A program made the translations under genes and the position numbers. Source: Cytobacillus gottheilii (GTDB lineage: Bacteria > Bacillota > Bacilli > Bacillales > Cytobacillaceae). Taken from it: DNA of 64,000 nucleotides. The notes below the pieces were generated by a model, which was given only the letters and a program-made list of their open reading frames with translations, had not been told where the DNA came from and searched no databases. This document shows positions 19,577 to 28,006 of this stretch, piece by piece. How positions within the stretch are numbered: the first letter of the stretch is position 1; every line of letters begins with the position of its first letter. The DNA lies in the NCBI RefSeq assembly GCF_900166665.1, contig NZ_LT800494.1:465397-529396 (forward strand), read 5' to 3'.

Positions 19577-20012
19577 GAAAAAGCGAATTTGGCTGCCTGA
19601 TTATTTTTATCATATTGTCTGCCGCGGGAATCGACGTGATTTCTTATTTAAAGAGGAAACTGACTTTGTTGCTTTTTTATATATTTTGGAACAGGTGTAT
19701 CATAAATACCCATTTGAGCTGATCAGCTATTGTTTCATGACGAATCACTTCCATTTACAATTAAGATCTCAAAACCAACCAATATCTAAAATTATGTCGC
19801 TAGTCAATAAAAGGTATGCCACCTATTACAATACCAAGTACAACCTAACCGGACATGTATTTGAAAAACGCTATTATGACAAGATCATCACAAACAAACA
19901 GGGAATGCTAGAGGTGAGTAAGTATATCCATAAAAGTTCGTGTGCCTGTCACCACCCAAGCAGAAATATCTATTCTGGGGAGCGATCTTCGCAGGAACCA
20001 TCAGTATGTTAG
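19569..20012 (+). pseudogene. REP-associated tyrosine (Y1/RAYT) transposase, 3' truncated
   Basis: Residues 1-123 are a clear RAYT: N-terminal RIWLPDYFYHIVCRGN, the HUH pair in CFMTNHFHLQLRS near residue 60, and GHVFEKRYYDK with the likely nucleophile Tyr. Intact members continue after YIH with LNPVRA and a C-terminal helix. Here the family sequence stops at YIH and runs into a foreign tail encoded by the palindrome GTGCCTGTCACCACCCA at 19942-19958. The same 17-mer lies 2.2 kb upstream. RAYTs are known to mobilise REP/REPIN palindromes, so loss of the 3' end by recombination or strand transfer at a REP copy is plausible. Probably inactive. Confidence 0.8.
19942..19958. repeat. REP-like 17-mer at the transposase breakpoint
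   Basis: An exact second copy of GTGCCTGTCACCACCCA (first at 17687-17703). It marks the exact point where transposase similarity ends and a membrane-protein-like remnant begins. Confidence 0.8.
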
Positions 20013-20206
20013 TTGCATGGTATTTAATTAGTGCTGTTGCGGTAACGAATTATGGGATATGGATTGTAAGAGCGTTCGATTCTTTTCTCATTAGCTTGTT
20101 CCTTATTTGTATTATATACAGAGTAAAATTTAATAGTATGAGAGCTAAGAGACCCAAAGAACCATCAATGGTATTTTGGGTCTTTTCATCTTACCTGCTG
20201 TTATAA
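19959..20206 (+). pseudogene. Remnant of an unknown membrane protein
   Basis: After the REP copy the frame reads about 60 residues with two hydrophobic segments (YLFWGAIFAGTISMLVAWYL and a second around FLISLFLICIIY), then a basic RVKFNSMRAKRPK end. It has no own start or ribosome binding site; the only upstream ATG is inside the repeat. This looks like the 3' part of a gene whose front was lost at the junction with the transposase. I do not recognise the parent family. Confidence 0.45.
20151..20186 (+). terminator. Terminator-like hairpin in the remnant region
   Basis: GACCCAAA (20151-20158) pairs with TTTGGGTC (20175-20182), followed by TTTT. It probably belonged to the now broken plus-strand gene just upstream. 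Confidence 0.55.
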
Positions 20207-20622
20207 ATCTTCAATCAAGATTGCATTAGGTTTATGTGCAATAATCTCTAAACTTAAGGAAGTAAAACTTCCAATATACTCTTTATTTACATAAGTATCG
20301 GGACTGAATGTAAAATTGCCGTCTTCATCTAAAGTTAACCGATATCTTATATAAGTATGATATAAAAGGTTTTCAGCTTCCTCAGGAGCTTCAGTCATAC
20401 CGATTTGTGGCGCAGCATCTGCCAGCTCATTTGGTGATACCTGCTTGAATTCAAGATATATATATGGAGTTATTTCATGAAAAAGAGAGTAATCGAGCTT
20501 CTGTGAATCTATTTATTAAAATAGGTTGTTTTCATCTGCTCATCCGTGAATGGCAGTCGCCAGTTCTCTGAACCCTGCCCTGCTAATTTCTTCACCACTA
20601 TGCTTTTTACCTCACAATGCAT
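20201..20622 (-). pseudogene. Frameshifted gene of unknown function
   Basis: On the minus strand an ATG at 20622 opens a 37-codon frame (ending KTTYFNK) that stops at 20509-20511. From about 20513 a second frame with no start continues as IDSQKLDYSLFHEITPY and ends at 20201 with KPNAILIEDL. Shifting by one base near 20510 would join them into one protein of about 138 residues. The composition is protein-like throughout, so I read it as one gene broken by a single frameshift. The family is not recognised. Confidence 0.5.
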
Positions 20623-20637
20623 GAAAAAATTACCCTT

Positions 20638-20677
20638 AGAAAGTCTTGTGGAGAAAATAGGGGCTGCAAGACTTTCT
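20638..20677 (+). terminator. 11-bp hairpin upstream of the nuclease gene
   Basis: AGAAAGTCTTG and CAAGACTTTCT form a perfect 11-bp stem with an 18-nt loop, then TTTCATTT. It could be a terminator of lost upstream sequence or a leader element of the nuclease gene 190 bp further on. Confidence 0.4.
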
Positions 20678-20868
20678 TTCATTTAAGGTGATATTTACCT
20701 ACTAGTATTTTAATTTTAGTAGTTTCCCTAACTAAAGACTTAGTCCATTCCACTCATTTTAGCCTGTTAACACAATATTTACACAAATGAAATTGTCCTG
20801 ACAATTAGCAAGTGTTTAACTAGTGTAGTAGAAACGATTAATATCTAAACGAGAAGAGGAGCGATGAA

Positions 20869-23800
20869 ATGAGCAAAGGGAATGGGAGGAAATTTACTAG
20901 TTTAATCATGGCATTTGTTATGATTATTAGTTTATTGGCTCCTTATCAGCAGGTGGAGGCCGAGGAAATCATTTCAGTGACAGACGCGATCGCCAATAAT
21001 AGCGGAAGCGCGACCGTAGAGGGGTATATTATTGGTACGGTAACGAATGGACCAACTTATAAACATGAAGGGCCATTTACAGTAACTACGAATCTGGCTA
21101 TTGCCGATTCACCAGACGAAACTGATGAGGCAAAGGTGTTGCCTGTTCAGCTCCCAAACAACTTTATAAGAGCTGAGTTGAATTTAGTAGACAACCCGGA
21201 TCTTCTTGGAAAAAAAGTTCAGATCACAGGATCGCTTGAGGCTTATTTTGGTGCGCCAGGTCTTAAAAGTCCATCAGCATACAGTTTAGTAGTAGAAGGG
21301 GATCCGAATGCAGCTGCACCTGTGACAGCTTCTCATGAATCTGGAGCAGTAGCAAATGGAACTGAAATCACTTTATCTACTGAAACGGATGGTGCTGTGA
21401 TTCATTACACTGTGGATGGCAGTGATCCAACGGTGAGCAGTCCAGTATACTCTAGTCCAATTCCAGTTTCCGAACAGCTGACGATTAAAGCTGTGGCGGT
21501 TAAAGAAGGACTGGAAAACAGTTCAATTTCAAGCTTCACATATTCAATTTTAGAAGGACAAACAATCGCTGATGTGCGTGCTCTGCCATTAGATAGCATG
21601 GCACTAACGACAGGAACAGTTACTGCCGTATTAGGTTCAGCTACATATATTCAGGATGAGACAGCAGGAATTGTATTATATGGTCCACGGCTTGATGTAC
21701 AGCCGGGTGACGTTGTTCGTGCAAGCGGCAAATTAGTTGAATATTCTACGCTGCTTGAACTTGATGTGAATGCAGAAGATGTTGAAGTGATTTCTCAAGC
21801 AGAGGTACCGGCGCCAGAGCTTGTCACTGCGGCACAGCTTCAAGAGGATATAGAAGCAACATTGGTGACGGTTGAAAATGTTACAGTTCAATCATTATCA
21901 AATGGAAACTTTACTGCAGTTGATGAAGAGGGGACGTCTTTTGAAATACGTCCAGGCACAACATCATGGATTTCAGCGGGGCAAACCTATGATTCTATTA
22001 CAGGTGTTCTCGGTGCTTATGGCGGGAAACATCAGCTGATACCGAGAAATGAAGCGGATATAGTTGCAGATGCAAGCAAGGTGCTTCCAATTGCGGCATC
22101 ACCTGGGGAAGGTTTAATCCAAGAGGGTGAAAAGGTTAGCTTATCAACTTTAACAGAAGATGCAAGCATCTACTATACGACTGATGGTTCGGAGCCTACA
22201 ACGGAAAGCACGCTGTATAGCAATCCAATTGAAATAACTGAAAATACAACGATTAAAGCTATAGGGATTAAAGAAGGCTTGTCCCAAAGTGATATAGCTT
22301 CTTTTGACTACATCATTCAGAAAGATGAAATCCGTATTCACGATATTCAAGGAGCAGGGCACTATTCTCCATATGAAGACTTAAACGTGAATGAAGTGGA
22401 AGGTATTGTTACAAAGGTTGTCAACGGCAGCAATTTGTATATTCAAGATCAAGAGCCTGACAATGATCCGCACACTTCTGAAGGTATTTTAGTGTATAAA
22501 TCCAATCATGGCATGGAGGCCGGAGATGTAGTTTCTGTCAGCGGAACAGTTAAGGAATATGTGATGGAAGGCTACGGAGAAAGGTTTCAGACAGATTTGC
22601 CTGTTACAGAAATCAGCGCATCTTCAATTGAAAAAACAGGAACTGGCGATTTGCCTGATCCAGTGATTATTGGAGTGGACCGCATTGCTCCAACAGAGAT
22701 TATCGATAATGACAGCTTCGGACAGTTTGACCCTGAGCAGGATGGCATTGATTTTTATGAAAGCTTAGAAGGAATGCTTCTGCAAGTTAATAATCCGAAG
22801 GTCGTTGCACCACAGAATTATGGTGAGGTCGTAGTCGTACCAGAGAATGTTGCAACAAATAGTGATGGAGGCGGACTGCGCATCTCTGCCGATGATTATA
22901 ACCCAGAACGAATTCATGTGGATGTGAATGATGAAAACTTTGTTGCGAAAATGGGAGACCATTTTGATGGCAATATCCAAGGTGTTTTAAGCTATGGCTA
23001 TAGTAACTATAAGCTATTAAGCAACCAGGACGAGCTGCCGCCGCTTGTAGAGGAAGAAGTTGTTCGGGAAGAAACGTCTATTTCTCCAGAGGAAGATAAA
23101 CTGACGATTGCTTCTTATAATGTGGAAAACTTTTCAACACAAACAGATGATGAAAAGGTAACGCGTTTAGCAAAGGCGATTGCTCAACAAATGAAGCAGC
23201 CTGACATTGTAGGCTTAACTGAGGTTCAGGATAATGATGGACCGACAGACAGCGGAACAACAGAAGCAGATGAAAGTGCACAGGTGCTGATTGATAAAAT
23301 CGCCGAATTGGGCGGTCCGCAATATGTGTACACTGACATTGCTCCGATTGATAAAATGGATGGCGGACAGCCTGGCGGAAATATCCGTGTTGGCTTCTTA
23401 TACAATCCAGAACGCGTTACATTAACAGAAGCACCAAAGGGCACTGCTACAGAAGCTGTTGCATACGAGGATGGCAAGCTTACAGCAAATCCTGGTCGGA
23501 TTGATCCTGAGAATGAAGCATTCGCGGAAAGCAGAAAATCACTTGCTGCCCAGTTTGAATTTAATGGAGAAAATGTGATTGTCATTGCGAACCATTTCAA
23601 TTCAAAAGGCGGAGATTTCCCGCTGTTCGGGAAAGTGCAGCCTCCTGTTTTAACGAGTGAGATTCAGCGTATGAACATTGCGAACGTTGTAAACGGATTT
23701 GTAGGAGATATTCACGAGCAAAATCCTGATGCGAATGTCGTCTTAGTCGGTGATTTCAATGATTTTGAGTTCTCAAATCCTATTCAAGCTTTAAAAGGCG

Positions 23801-25374
23801 ATGTGCTGACAAATATGATTGACAAGGTTCCTGCAGAAGAGCGTTACACATATACGTATCAAGGGAATTCTCAGGTGCTGGATCATATTTTCGTCTCTAA
23901 CAACCTTGCCGAAAAGACAGTAGTTGATATCGCACACATTAACTCAGGCTTTATGGAAGAGCATGGCCGTGCAAGTGACCATGACCCAGTTCTAATCCAG
24001 ACGGTTTTAAACGAGACAGCTCCAGAACAGCCTGAGCCTGAACCAGATTATGATCATATTATTCACCTGAAAGATGTTGTAAAGAAAAAAGTAGTCGTTG
24101 GCCAGCCGAATGCGCTTGTGATCGTCGATGAATCTGCAACAATCAAAGATGGAATTTGGTTAAAGAAGAAGGCAGCGATAAAAGGTGAGGGCTTGAAAAA
24201 GACGAGGGTTGTCATCAGCTCCGCCCAAAAAGGTACAGTCGTGAATTTAATGGGCTCTGAGATTAAAGAAGTTATGATCGAAAGCAATAAAGTAACGGAA
24301 ATCATTGGTGCTGAAAACGTGCAAAAATGGACACTTGGGAAGAAAGCAAAGCCTGCTGGAATTGTCTTTAAGGATTCAGAAGGCAACATCATGCATTCAC
24401 CATATGATCCAAAGAAGAATAAAGCTCCTATTGCTTTGGATAGAGGCAGAAATATAACTGTATCTGAGGGCGAAACGACAACTCTTGACTTAAATGATTA
24501 CGTCAGAGATCCAGATGGCGATCCTTTAACCTTTACAGCAACTTATGGCACTGTAGAAGGGTCTACGCTAACGCTCCCAGCTGAAAAAGAGGGAACCCAC
24601 CTCATTGCTGTGACAGCAAATGATGGTAGAGGCGGGCAGGTTGTTATTCGTTTTTCCCTGACTGTTAAAGCAGATGAAAAGCCGCTGACAGGTTATTATG
24701 CAGATGCTTCAGGGAAAAGTGGCGAAGAGCTAAAGGCGGTACTTCATGATATTATTTCGGAGCAGACGAAAATCTCCTATGGCGATGTGTGGAATGCACT
24801 GAGAGAAACAGATGAGGATCCAAATAATCCGAATAATGTTATTCTGTTGTATTCTGGTCAATCTCGTTCCAAGGATCGCAATGGGGGAATGGTTGGCGAC
24901 TGGAACAGAGAGCATGTTTGGGCAAAGTCACATGGCGATTTTGGCACTCGAGTAGGACCAGGAACGGATGTTCATCACCTCCGTCCGACAGACGTACAAG
25001 TAAACAGCAGCCGCGGCAACCTTGATTTTGATAATGGAGGGAGCCCGGTTAACGGCTGCAGTGAATGCCTAAGAAGCTCGAACTCTTGGGAGCCGCCAGA
25101 CCGTGTGAAGGGTGATGTTGCACGGATGCTATTTTACATGGCAGTTCGATATGAAGGTACAAATGGTGAACCAGACCTTGAATTGAATGAAATGCTGAAT
25201 AACGGTTCAAACCCTTATCACGGAAAGCTATCTGTTCTGCTTGAATGGCATGAACAAGATCCAGTAGATGAATTCGAACGAAACCGCAATAACATCATTT
25301 TTGAAAAATGGCAGCACAACCGCAATCCGTTTATTGATCATCCGGAGTGGGCGGGAGAGATTTGGGATCATTAA
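20869..25374 (+). CDS. Large secreted dual-domain nuclease (EEP + endonuclease I)
   Basis: 1501 residues with a signal peptide (cleavage likely after VEA near residue 31). In order: a DUF6359-like/OB region, a chitobiase-type sandwich (about 150-230, DGSDPTVSSPVYSSPI), an OB-fold region, a second chitobiase-type repeat (404-485), another OB-like region, an endonuclease/exonuclease/phosphatase domain (742-1047: IASYNVENF, GLTEVQDN, NHFNSKGGD, VGDFNDFE, GRASDHDPV), a cadherin-like repeat (1184-1267), and a C-terminal endonuclease I domain (1273-1500) with NREHVWAKSHGD and DVHHLRP. It resembles YhcR-like extracellular nucleases and EndA/BsnI respectively. No LPXTG signal is present, so it is likely released. 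Probable role: degradation of extracellular DNA/RNA for nutrients or matrix turnover. Good AGGAG start site and a strong terminator indicate a single-gene unit. Confidence 0.88.
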   Translation: MSKGNGRKFTSLIMAFVMIISLLAPYQQVEAEEIISVTDAIANNSGSATVEGYIIGTVTNGPTYKHEGPFTVTTNLAIADSPDETDEAKVLPVQLPNNFIRAELNLVDNPDLLGKKVQITGSLEAYFGAPGLKSPSAYSLVVEGDPNAAAPVTASHESGAVANGTEITLSTETDGAVIHYTVDGSDPTVSSPVYSSPIPVSEQLTIKAVAVKEGLENSSISSFTYSILEGQTIADVRALPLDSMALTTGTVTAVLGSATYIQDETAGIVLYGPRLDVQPGDVVRASGKLVEYSTLLELDVNAEDVEVISQAEVPAPELVTAAQLQEDIEATLVTVENVTVQSLSNGNFTAVDEEGTSFEIRPGTTSWISAGQTYDSITGVLGAYGGKHQLIPRNEADIVADASKVLPIAASPGEGLIQEGEKVSLSTLTEDASIYYTTDGSEPTTESTLYSNPIEITENTTIKAIGIKEGLSQSDIASFDYIIQKDEIRIHDIQGAGHYSPYEDLNVNEVEGIVTKVVNGSNLYIQDQEPDNDPHTSEGILVYKSNHGMEAGDVVSVSGTVKEYVMEGYGERFQTDLPVTEISASSIEKTGTGDLPDPVIIGVDRIAPTEIIDNDSFGQFDPEQDGIDFYESLEGMLLQVNNPKVVAPQNYGEVVVVPENVATNSDGGGLRISADDYNPERIHVDVNDENFVAKMGDHFDGNIQGVLSYGYSNYKLLSNQDELPPLVEEEVVREETSISPEEDKLTIASYNVENFSTQTDDEKVTRLAKAIAQQMKQPDIVGLTEVQDNDGPTDSGTTEADESAQVLIDKIAELGGPQYVYTDIAPIDKMDGGQPGGNIRVGFLYNPERVTLTEAPKGTATEAVAYEDGKLTANPGRIDPENEAFAESRKSLAAQFEFNGENVIVIANHFNSKGGDFPLFGKVQPPVLTSEIQRMNIANVVNGFVGDIHEQNPDANVVLVGDFNDFEFSNPIQALKGDVLTNMIDKVPAEERYTYTYQGNSQVLDHIFVSNNLAEKTVVDIAHINSGFMEEHGRASDHDPVLIQTVLNETAPEQPEPEPDYDHIIHLKDVVKKKVVVGQPNALVIVDESATIKDGIWLKKKAAIKGEGLKKTRVVISSAQKGTVVNLMGSEIKEVMIESNKVTEIIGAENVQKWTLGKKAKPAGIVFKDSEGNIMHSPYDPKKNKAPIALDRGRNITVSEGETTTLDLNDYVRDPDGDPLTFTATYGTVEGSTLTLPAEKEGTHLIAVTANDGRGGQVVIRFSLTVKADEKPLTGYYADASGKSGEELKAVLHDIISEQTKISYGDVWNALRETDEDPNNPNNVILLYSGQSRSKDRNGGMVGDWNREHVWAKSHGDFGTRVGPGTDVHHLRPTDVQVNSSRGNLDFDNGGSPVNGCSECLRSSNSWEPPDRVKGDVARMLFYMAVRYEGTNGEPDLELNEMLNNGSNPYHGKLSVLLEWHEQDPVDEFERNRNNIIFEKWQHNRNPFIDHPEWAGEIWDH

Positions 25375-25379
25375 AGAGC

Positions 25380-25428
25380 AAAAGGGGGAGCGGGAAACTG
25401 CTTCCCTTTTCTAATTTTCTTTTTTTTT
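25380..25428 (+). terminator. Terminator after the nuclease gene
   Basis: AAAAGGGGGAGC pairs imperfectly with GCTTCCCTTTT (25400-25410), followed by a long T-rich tract to 25428. Confidence 0.8.
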
Positions 25429-25429
25429 C

Positions 25430-25450
25430 GGGGCGTCACAGGGACGCCCC
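25430..25450. repeat. Palindrome GGGGCGTC-ACAGG-GACGCCCC
   Basis: A perfect 8-bp inverted repeat with a 5-nt centre, similar to GGCGTCAC/GTGACGCC at 38404-38423 and to a half copy at about 40990. It belongs to the set of REP-like elements scattered through the window. Confidence 0.7.
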
Positions 25451-25849
25451 GAAACGCCCCAATAATATCGATTTTTGTCGAATTAAAATTATTTAGAAAC
25501 CATATGTTTGCGTGCATTTCGGGGAAGCTGTCCTTTCATTCTTCTCGAATCCGCTAAAATACTCTCTTCATCACTCACCACACTAAAAACGCAGATCTTT
25601 ATTTGCCATAAACACAGCCACATGTTCCACTTATTCATTTGAACGATCCACAAAAAAAATCTCACCTAAAAAGGTGAGACTAATCACTATTGCAGCAGTT
25701 CTAAGTGGTCACCAATAAATGGTTAGGTACTTGGACCGCTAACTCAAACTGACAACCTGTTTATTCAGATCATTAAATGATATATTAAAACCAATCCACT
25801 TAAGAAGAAGCAATAAGGAGGCAGGACAAACAAATCTGTCCCCACATCC
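25451..25849. other. Non-coding gap with a minus-strand terminator
   Basis: No gene is seen. TCTCACCT and AGGTGAGA (25660-25679) form a hairpin followed, on the minus strand, by a run of T (25652-25659), so it could end a minus-strand transcript such as that of the D-lyxose isomerase gene. Close to the small gene, CCACTTAAGA precedes AAGGAGG, a layout repeated upstream of its paralogue at 44.6 kb. Confidence 0.5.
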
Positions 25850-26038
25850 ATGAAAAGATATAAACTGAAAAATGACTTCAAAAATCTAAAAAAAGGCACA
25901 CACTTCTACCTAGTTGCCGAATCAGAATTCATCGGCATCAAAGAATTCGTTCTTCGGACAATAGACTTATCAACTAGAATCGCCATCAATGAAAGAGAAC
26001 TAGAAAGAAACTTTGTGATAGTAGGGACAGGTCCCTAA
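25850..26038 (+). CDS. Small conserved protein, paralogue of the 44.6-kb protein
   Basis: 62 residues (MKRYKLKNDF start). It shares about three quarters of its sequence with the 63-residue protein at 44633-44824, including GTHFYLVAESEFIGIKEFV and INERELERNF. Conservation between two distant copies shows that it is a real protein; no function or domain is recognised. The AAGGAGG (25815-25821) is 28 nt before the ATG, far beyond normal spacing, and GGACA...TGTCC in between could form a hairpin bringing them together. The stop codon lies inside a REP-like hairpin. The same two oddities appear at the paralogue. Confidence 0.6.
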   Translation: MKRYKLKNDFKNLKKGTHFYLVAESEFIGIKEFVLRTIDLSTRIAINERELERNFVIVGTGP

Positions 26039-26066
26039 AACCCATTTGGGTCGAGGGACCTGTCCC
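26024..26066. repeat. REP-like hairpin GGGACAGGTCCCT / AGGGACCTGTCCC over a stop codon
   Basis: A perfect 13-bp inverted repeat (arms 26024-26036 and 26054-26066) whose loop holds a second palindrome (ACCCATTTGGGT). The first arm encodes the last residues (VGTGP) of the small protein and its stop codon falls in the loop. There is no T-tract, so it looks like a REPIN-type pair rather than a terminator. Confidence 0.7.
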
Positions 26067-26110
26067 CGCGACCCACAACTGAAGAGGAAAAAGCCCCCGC
26101 CACCCAATTC

Positions 26111-26653
26111 CTACTCAACAACAGGGATTCTTACAATACTCTGATCGGTAAAGATGTCATTTTCATCTGTGCTTTTTGTTGAAAATTCAGATACGATCGC
26201 GCCTTCCTCTCCTGCTTGGAACCAATGAGGTGTATTTGGAAATAGAGTATATTGCTCTCCTGGGTTTAAGATAATCTCATTCCAAACGGTAAAAGTGTCT
26301 TTTTTATCTGCTGGAAGAACAGCTTTAGGATGCTCAGTTTTTGGACCTGATACATATAAGTAAACGGTTCCAAAACGGCATCTGAAAGTTTCCTCTTTTC
26401 CAGGTGAATCGCCAACAGGAGGATGTAAATGTTCAGGGCATGTTTGTCTTGGTAAAAGGATAAGATCCTTAGCGCAGCATCGATCAGTATTTATATATTC
26501 GATTAACTGTAAACCCAATTCTCTAATTCTATTTAAGCCAAAGTCTGCAATTTCTAATTTTTCTTTCTCCTCATCGGTTAATACAATTTTTGCTCTCTCG
26601 AAATATTCAAGTGTTTCCCGCTTTATTTGATCATATTCCTCACGTGGTATCAT
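26111..26653 (-). CDS. D-lyxose isomerase (cupin type, YdaE-like)
   Basis: 180 residues, the size of the D-lyxose/D-mannose isomerase family. The metal-binding cupin residues are visible: CPEHLHPP (His, His) near residue 77, GKEETFRCRFG (Glu) near 89, and FPNTPHWFQAG (His) near 142. These enzymes interconvert D-lyxose with D-xylulose, and D-mannose with D-fructose. It is divergent from the dehydrogenase/TRAP operon and shares a 309-bp control region with two cre-like boxes. Encoded near xylulokinase, it would link D-lyxose to the pentose phosphate pathway. Start ATG has GGAGGG upstream. Confidence 0.88.
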   Translation of the reverse strand: MIPREEYDQIKRETLEYFERAKIVLTDEEKEKLEIADFGLNRIRELGLQLIEYINTDRCCAKDLILLPRQTCPEHLHPPVGDSPGKEETFRCRFGTVYLYVSGPKTEHPKAVLPADKKDTFTVWNEIILNPGEQYTLFPNTPHWFQAGEEGAIVSEFSTKSTDENDIFTDQSIVRIPVVE

Positions 26654-26703
26654 AAAAACCCTCCATTCATTTAAGTGAACTTACTGAAATTCTAAAATAG
26701 AAC

Positions 26704-26717
26704 AGAAAACGCTTCCA
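26704..26717. promoter_or_regulatory. Candidate cre box (CcpA) upstream of the lyxose isomerase gene
   Basis: AGAAAACGCTTCCA matches 13 of 14 positions of the Bacillus cre consensus TGWAANCGNTNWCA loosely counted, including the CG centre. It lies 50 bp upstream of the isomerase start, as expected for carbon catabolite repression. Confidence 0.5.
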
Positions 26718-26918
26718 TATCGAAAACAAACAATTTCTTATCCGAAATTCAGATATCCCCCTATAACTCTTGAAAAAACCTATAAAAACCCCCTAAAAAT
26801 CAAGGCGATTCTTCATTTATATCTGTCCATACATTTTAGTGAATCTGAATATTGGATAAATGTTATTGAATTATAGTCATAGAAATAAACAAATTTCTGA
26901 CCTATAGTAAAGGAGAAA

Positions 26919-26932
26919 TGTAAGTGCTTACA
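26919..26932. promoter_or_regulatory. Candidate cre box / LacI-type operator before the dehydrogenase-TRAP operon
   Basis: TGTAAGTGCTTACA is a 6-bp-arm palindrome differing from an ideal cre only at the central C (TG instead of CG). It lies 30 bp before the dehydrogenase start and would repress the operon when preferred sugars are present. Confidence 0.6.
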
Positions 26933-26962
26933 AAAAACTAAAATAGTAAGGGGAGTAATCCT

Positions 26963-28006
26963 ATGGTAAGAAAAATGACAGTACCTCCAATGAATTTAGT
27001 GGATCATGATGGTCCTGGAACTCAACTTTGTGCAGTTATGTCAGATGTGGAAAAGATAGAAATTAAACGCGCAGAGATCCCTGAGCCCGCTGAAGGGGAA
27101 GTACGCATTAAAATCAAGTGGGTTGGCATCTGCGGCAGTGACGTTGAAGTATATCGTGGAGCACGTGAACCTGAATTTATTAGCTATCCGACACGCTTAG
27201 GACATGAGGTTGCGGGAGTGATTGATAAGGTAGGAGAAAACGTATTAGGTCTTCAAGTAGGAGATCATGTAGCACTTCGTTATATATGGGGAGCATTCGC
27301 AGAGTATGTCGTTTGCAGTCCTTTCTCAGTTAAAGTGTTACCAAAAGAGTTGCCACTAATTGAAGGCTCTCTAATCGAAGTGGTACCAGCATTAATATCA
27401 GCAGCAGAAAATGCGGATATATCTCCTAATAAAAACGTGCTAATCATGGGACAGGGAGTAAGTGGTCTGGCACTAACACAGGTTGTGAGTCTATACAGCC
27501 CGAAGAATCTTGTAGTAACAGATTTATTTGATGAAAAGCTGGAGCTGTCCAAAAAATACGGAGCTACACATACGTATAAATTGCCGTCAGCTGATACAAA
27601 GACAATGGATATAGTGGGAGAAGATTTCCCTGAAGGGTTTGATATTGTGATTCCATGTCTGCTTGAAGGTTCCGGTATGGTCGATGCGATTGATGCCGCT
27701 GCTCAAAATGGAAGAATTGTCATGTACGGTTGTATTGGTACATGTCATGAACCAGTAGACTTCTTTAAAGTTCATAAAAAACGTTTAGATATTTTTTCGA
27801 CAGAACCAAAGAGAGATATCGATAACCGCCGATATTTTGACGAAGGCCTAAAGCTCGTTATGGATGGTCTCGTAAATACAAAAGAAACCATTACACATAT
27901 TTACCCGCTGGAAAAAGTAGATGAAGCTTTCAAAAAAAGGAATCATCATAGCGGCGACACAATCCATGTGATGATCGATTGTGAGGTAAAAGGAAAGAAT
28001 GACTAA
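26963..28006 (+). CDS. Zinc-type alcohol/polyol dehydrogenase (MDR family)
   Basis: 347 residues of the medium-chain dehydrogenase family: catalytic zinc Cys in VGICGSDVEVYRG near residue 55, GHEVAGVIDKVG near 76, and a Rossmann fold with VLIMGQGVSGLALTQV near 160. The four-cysteine structural zinc lobe is not evident. Relatives include sorbitol, threonine and glucose-type dehydrogenases. It heads an operon with a HIT protein and a TRAP transporter, so it probably oxidises the imported sugar, polyol or sugar acid, or a derivative, with NAD(P). The true substrate cannot be read from sequence. A cre-like box lies just upstream. Confidence 0.82.
   Translation: MVRKMTVPPMNLVDHDGPGTQLCAVMSDVEKIEIKRAEIPEPAEGEVRIKIKWVGICGSDVEVYRGAREPEFISYPTRLGHEVAGVIDKVGENVLGLQVGDHVALRYIWGAFAEYVVCSPFSVKVLPKELPLIEGSLIEVVPALISAAENADISPNKNVLIMGQGVSGLALTQVVSLYSPKNLVVTDLFDEKLELSKKYGATHTYKLPSADTKTMDIVGEDFPEGFDIVIPCLLEGSGMVDAIDAAAQNGRIVMYGCIGTCHEPVDFFKVHKKRLDIFSTEPKRDIDNRRYFDEGLKLVMDGLVNTKETITHIYPLEKVDEAFKKRNHHSGDTIHVMIDCEVKGKND

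Noticed and set aside
24063..24392. 109-codon minus-strand frame within the nuclease gene
   Set aside because: Shadow of the nuclease coding sequence; no start context.
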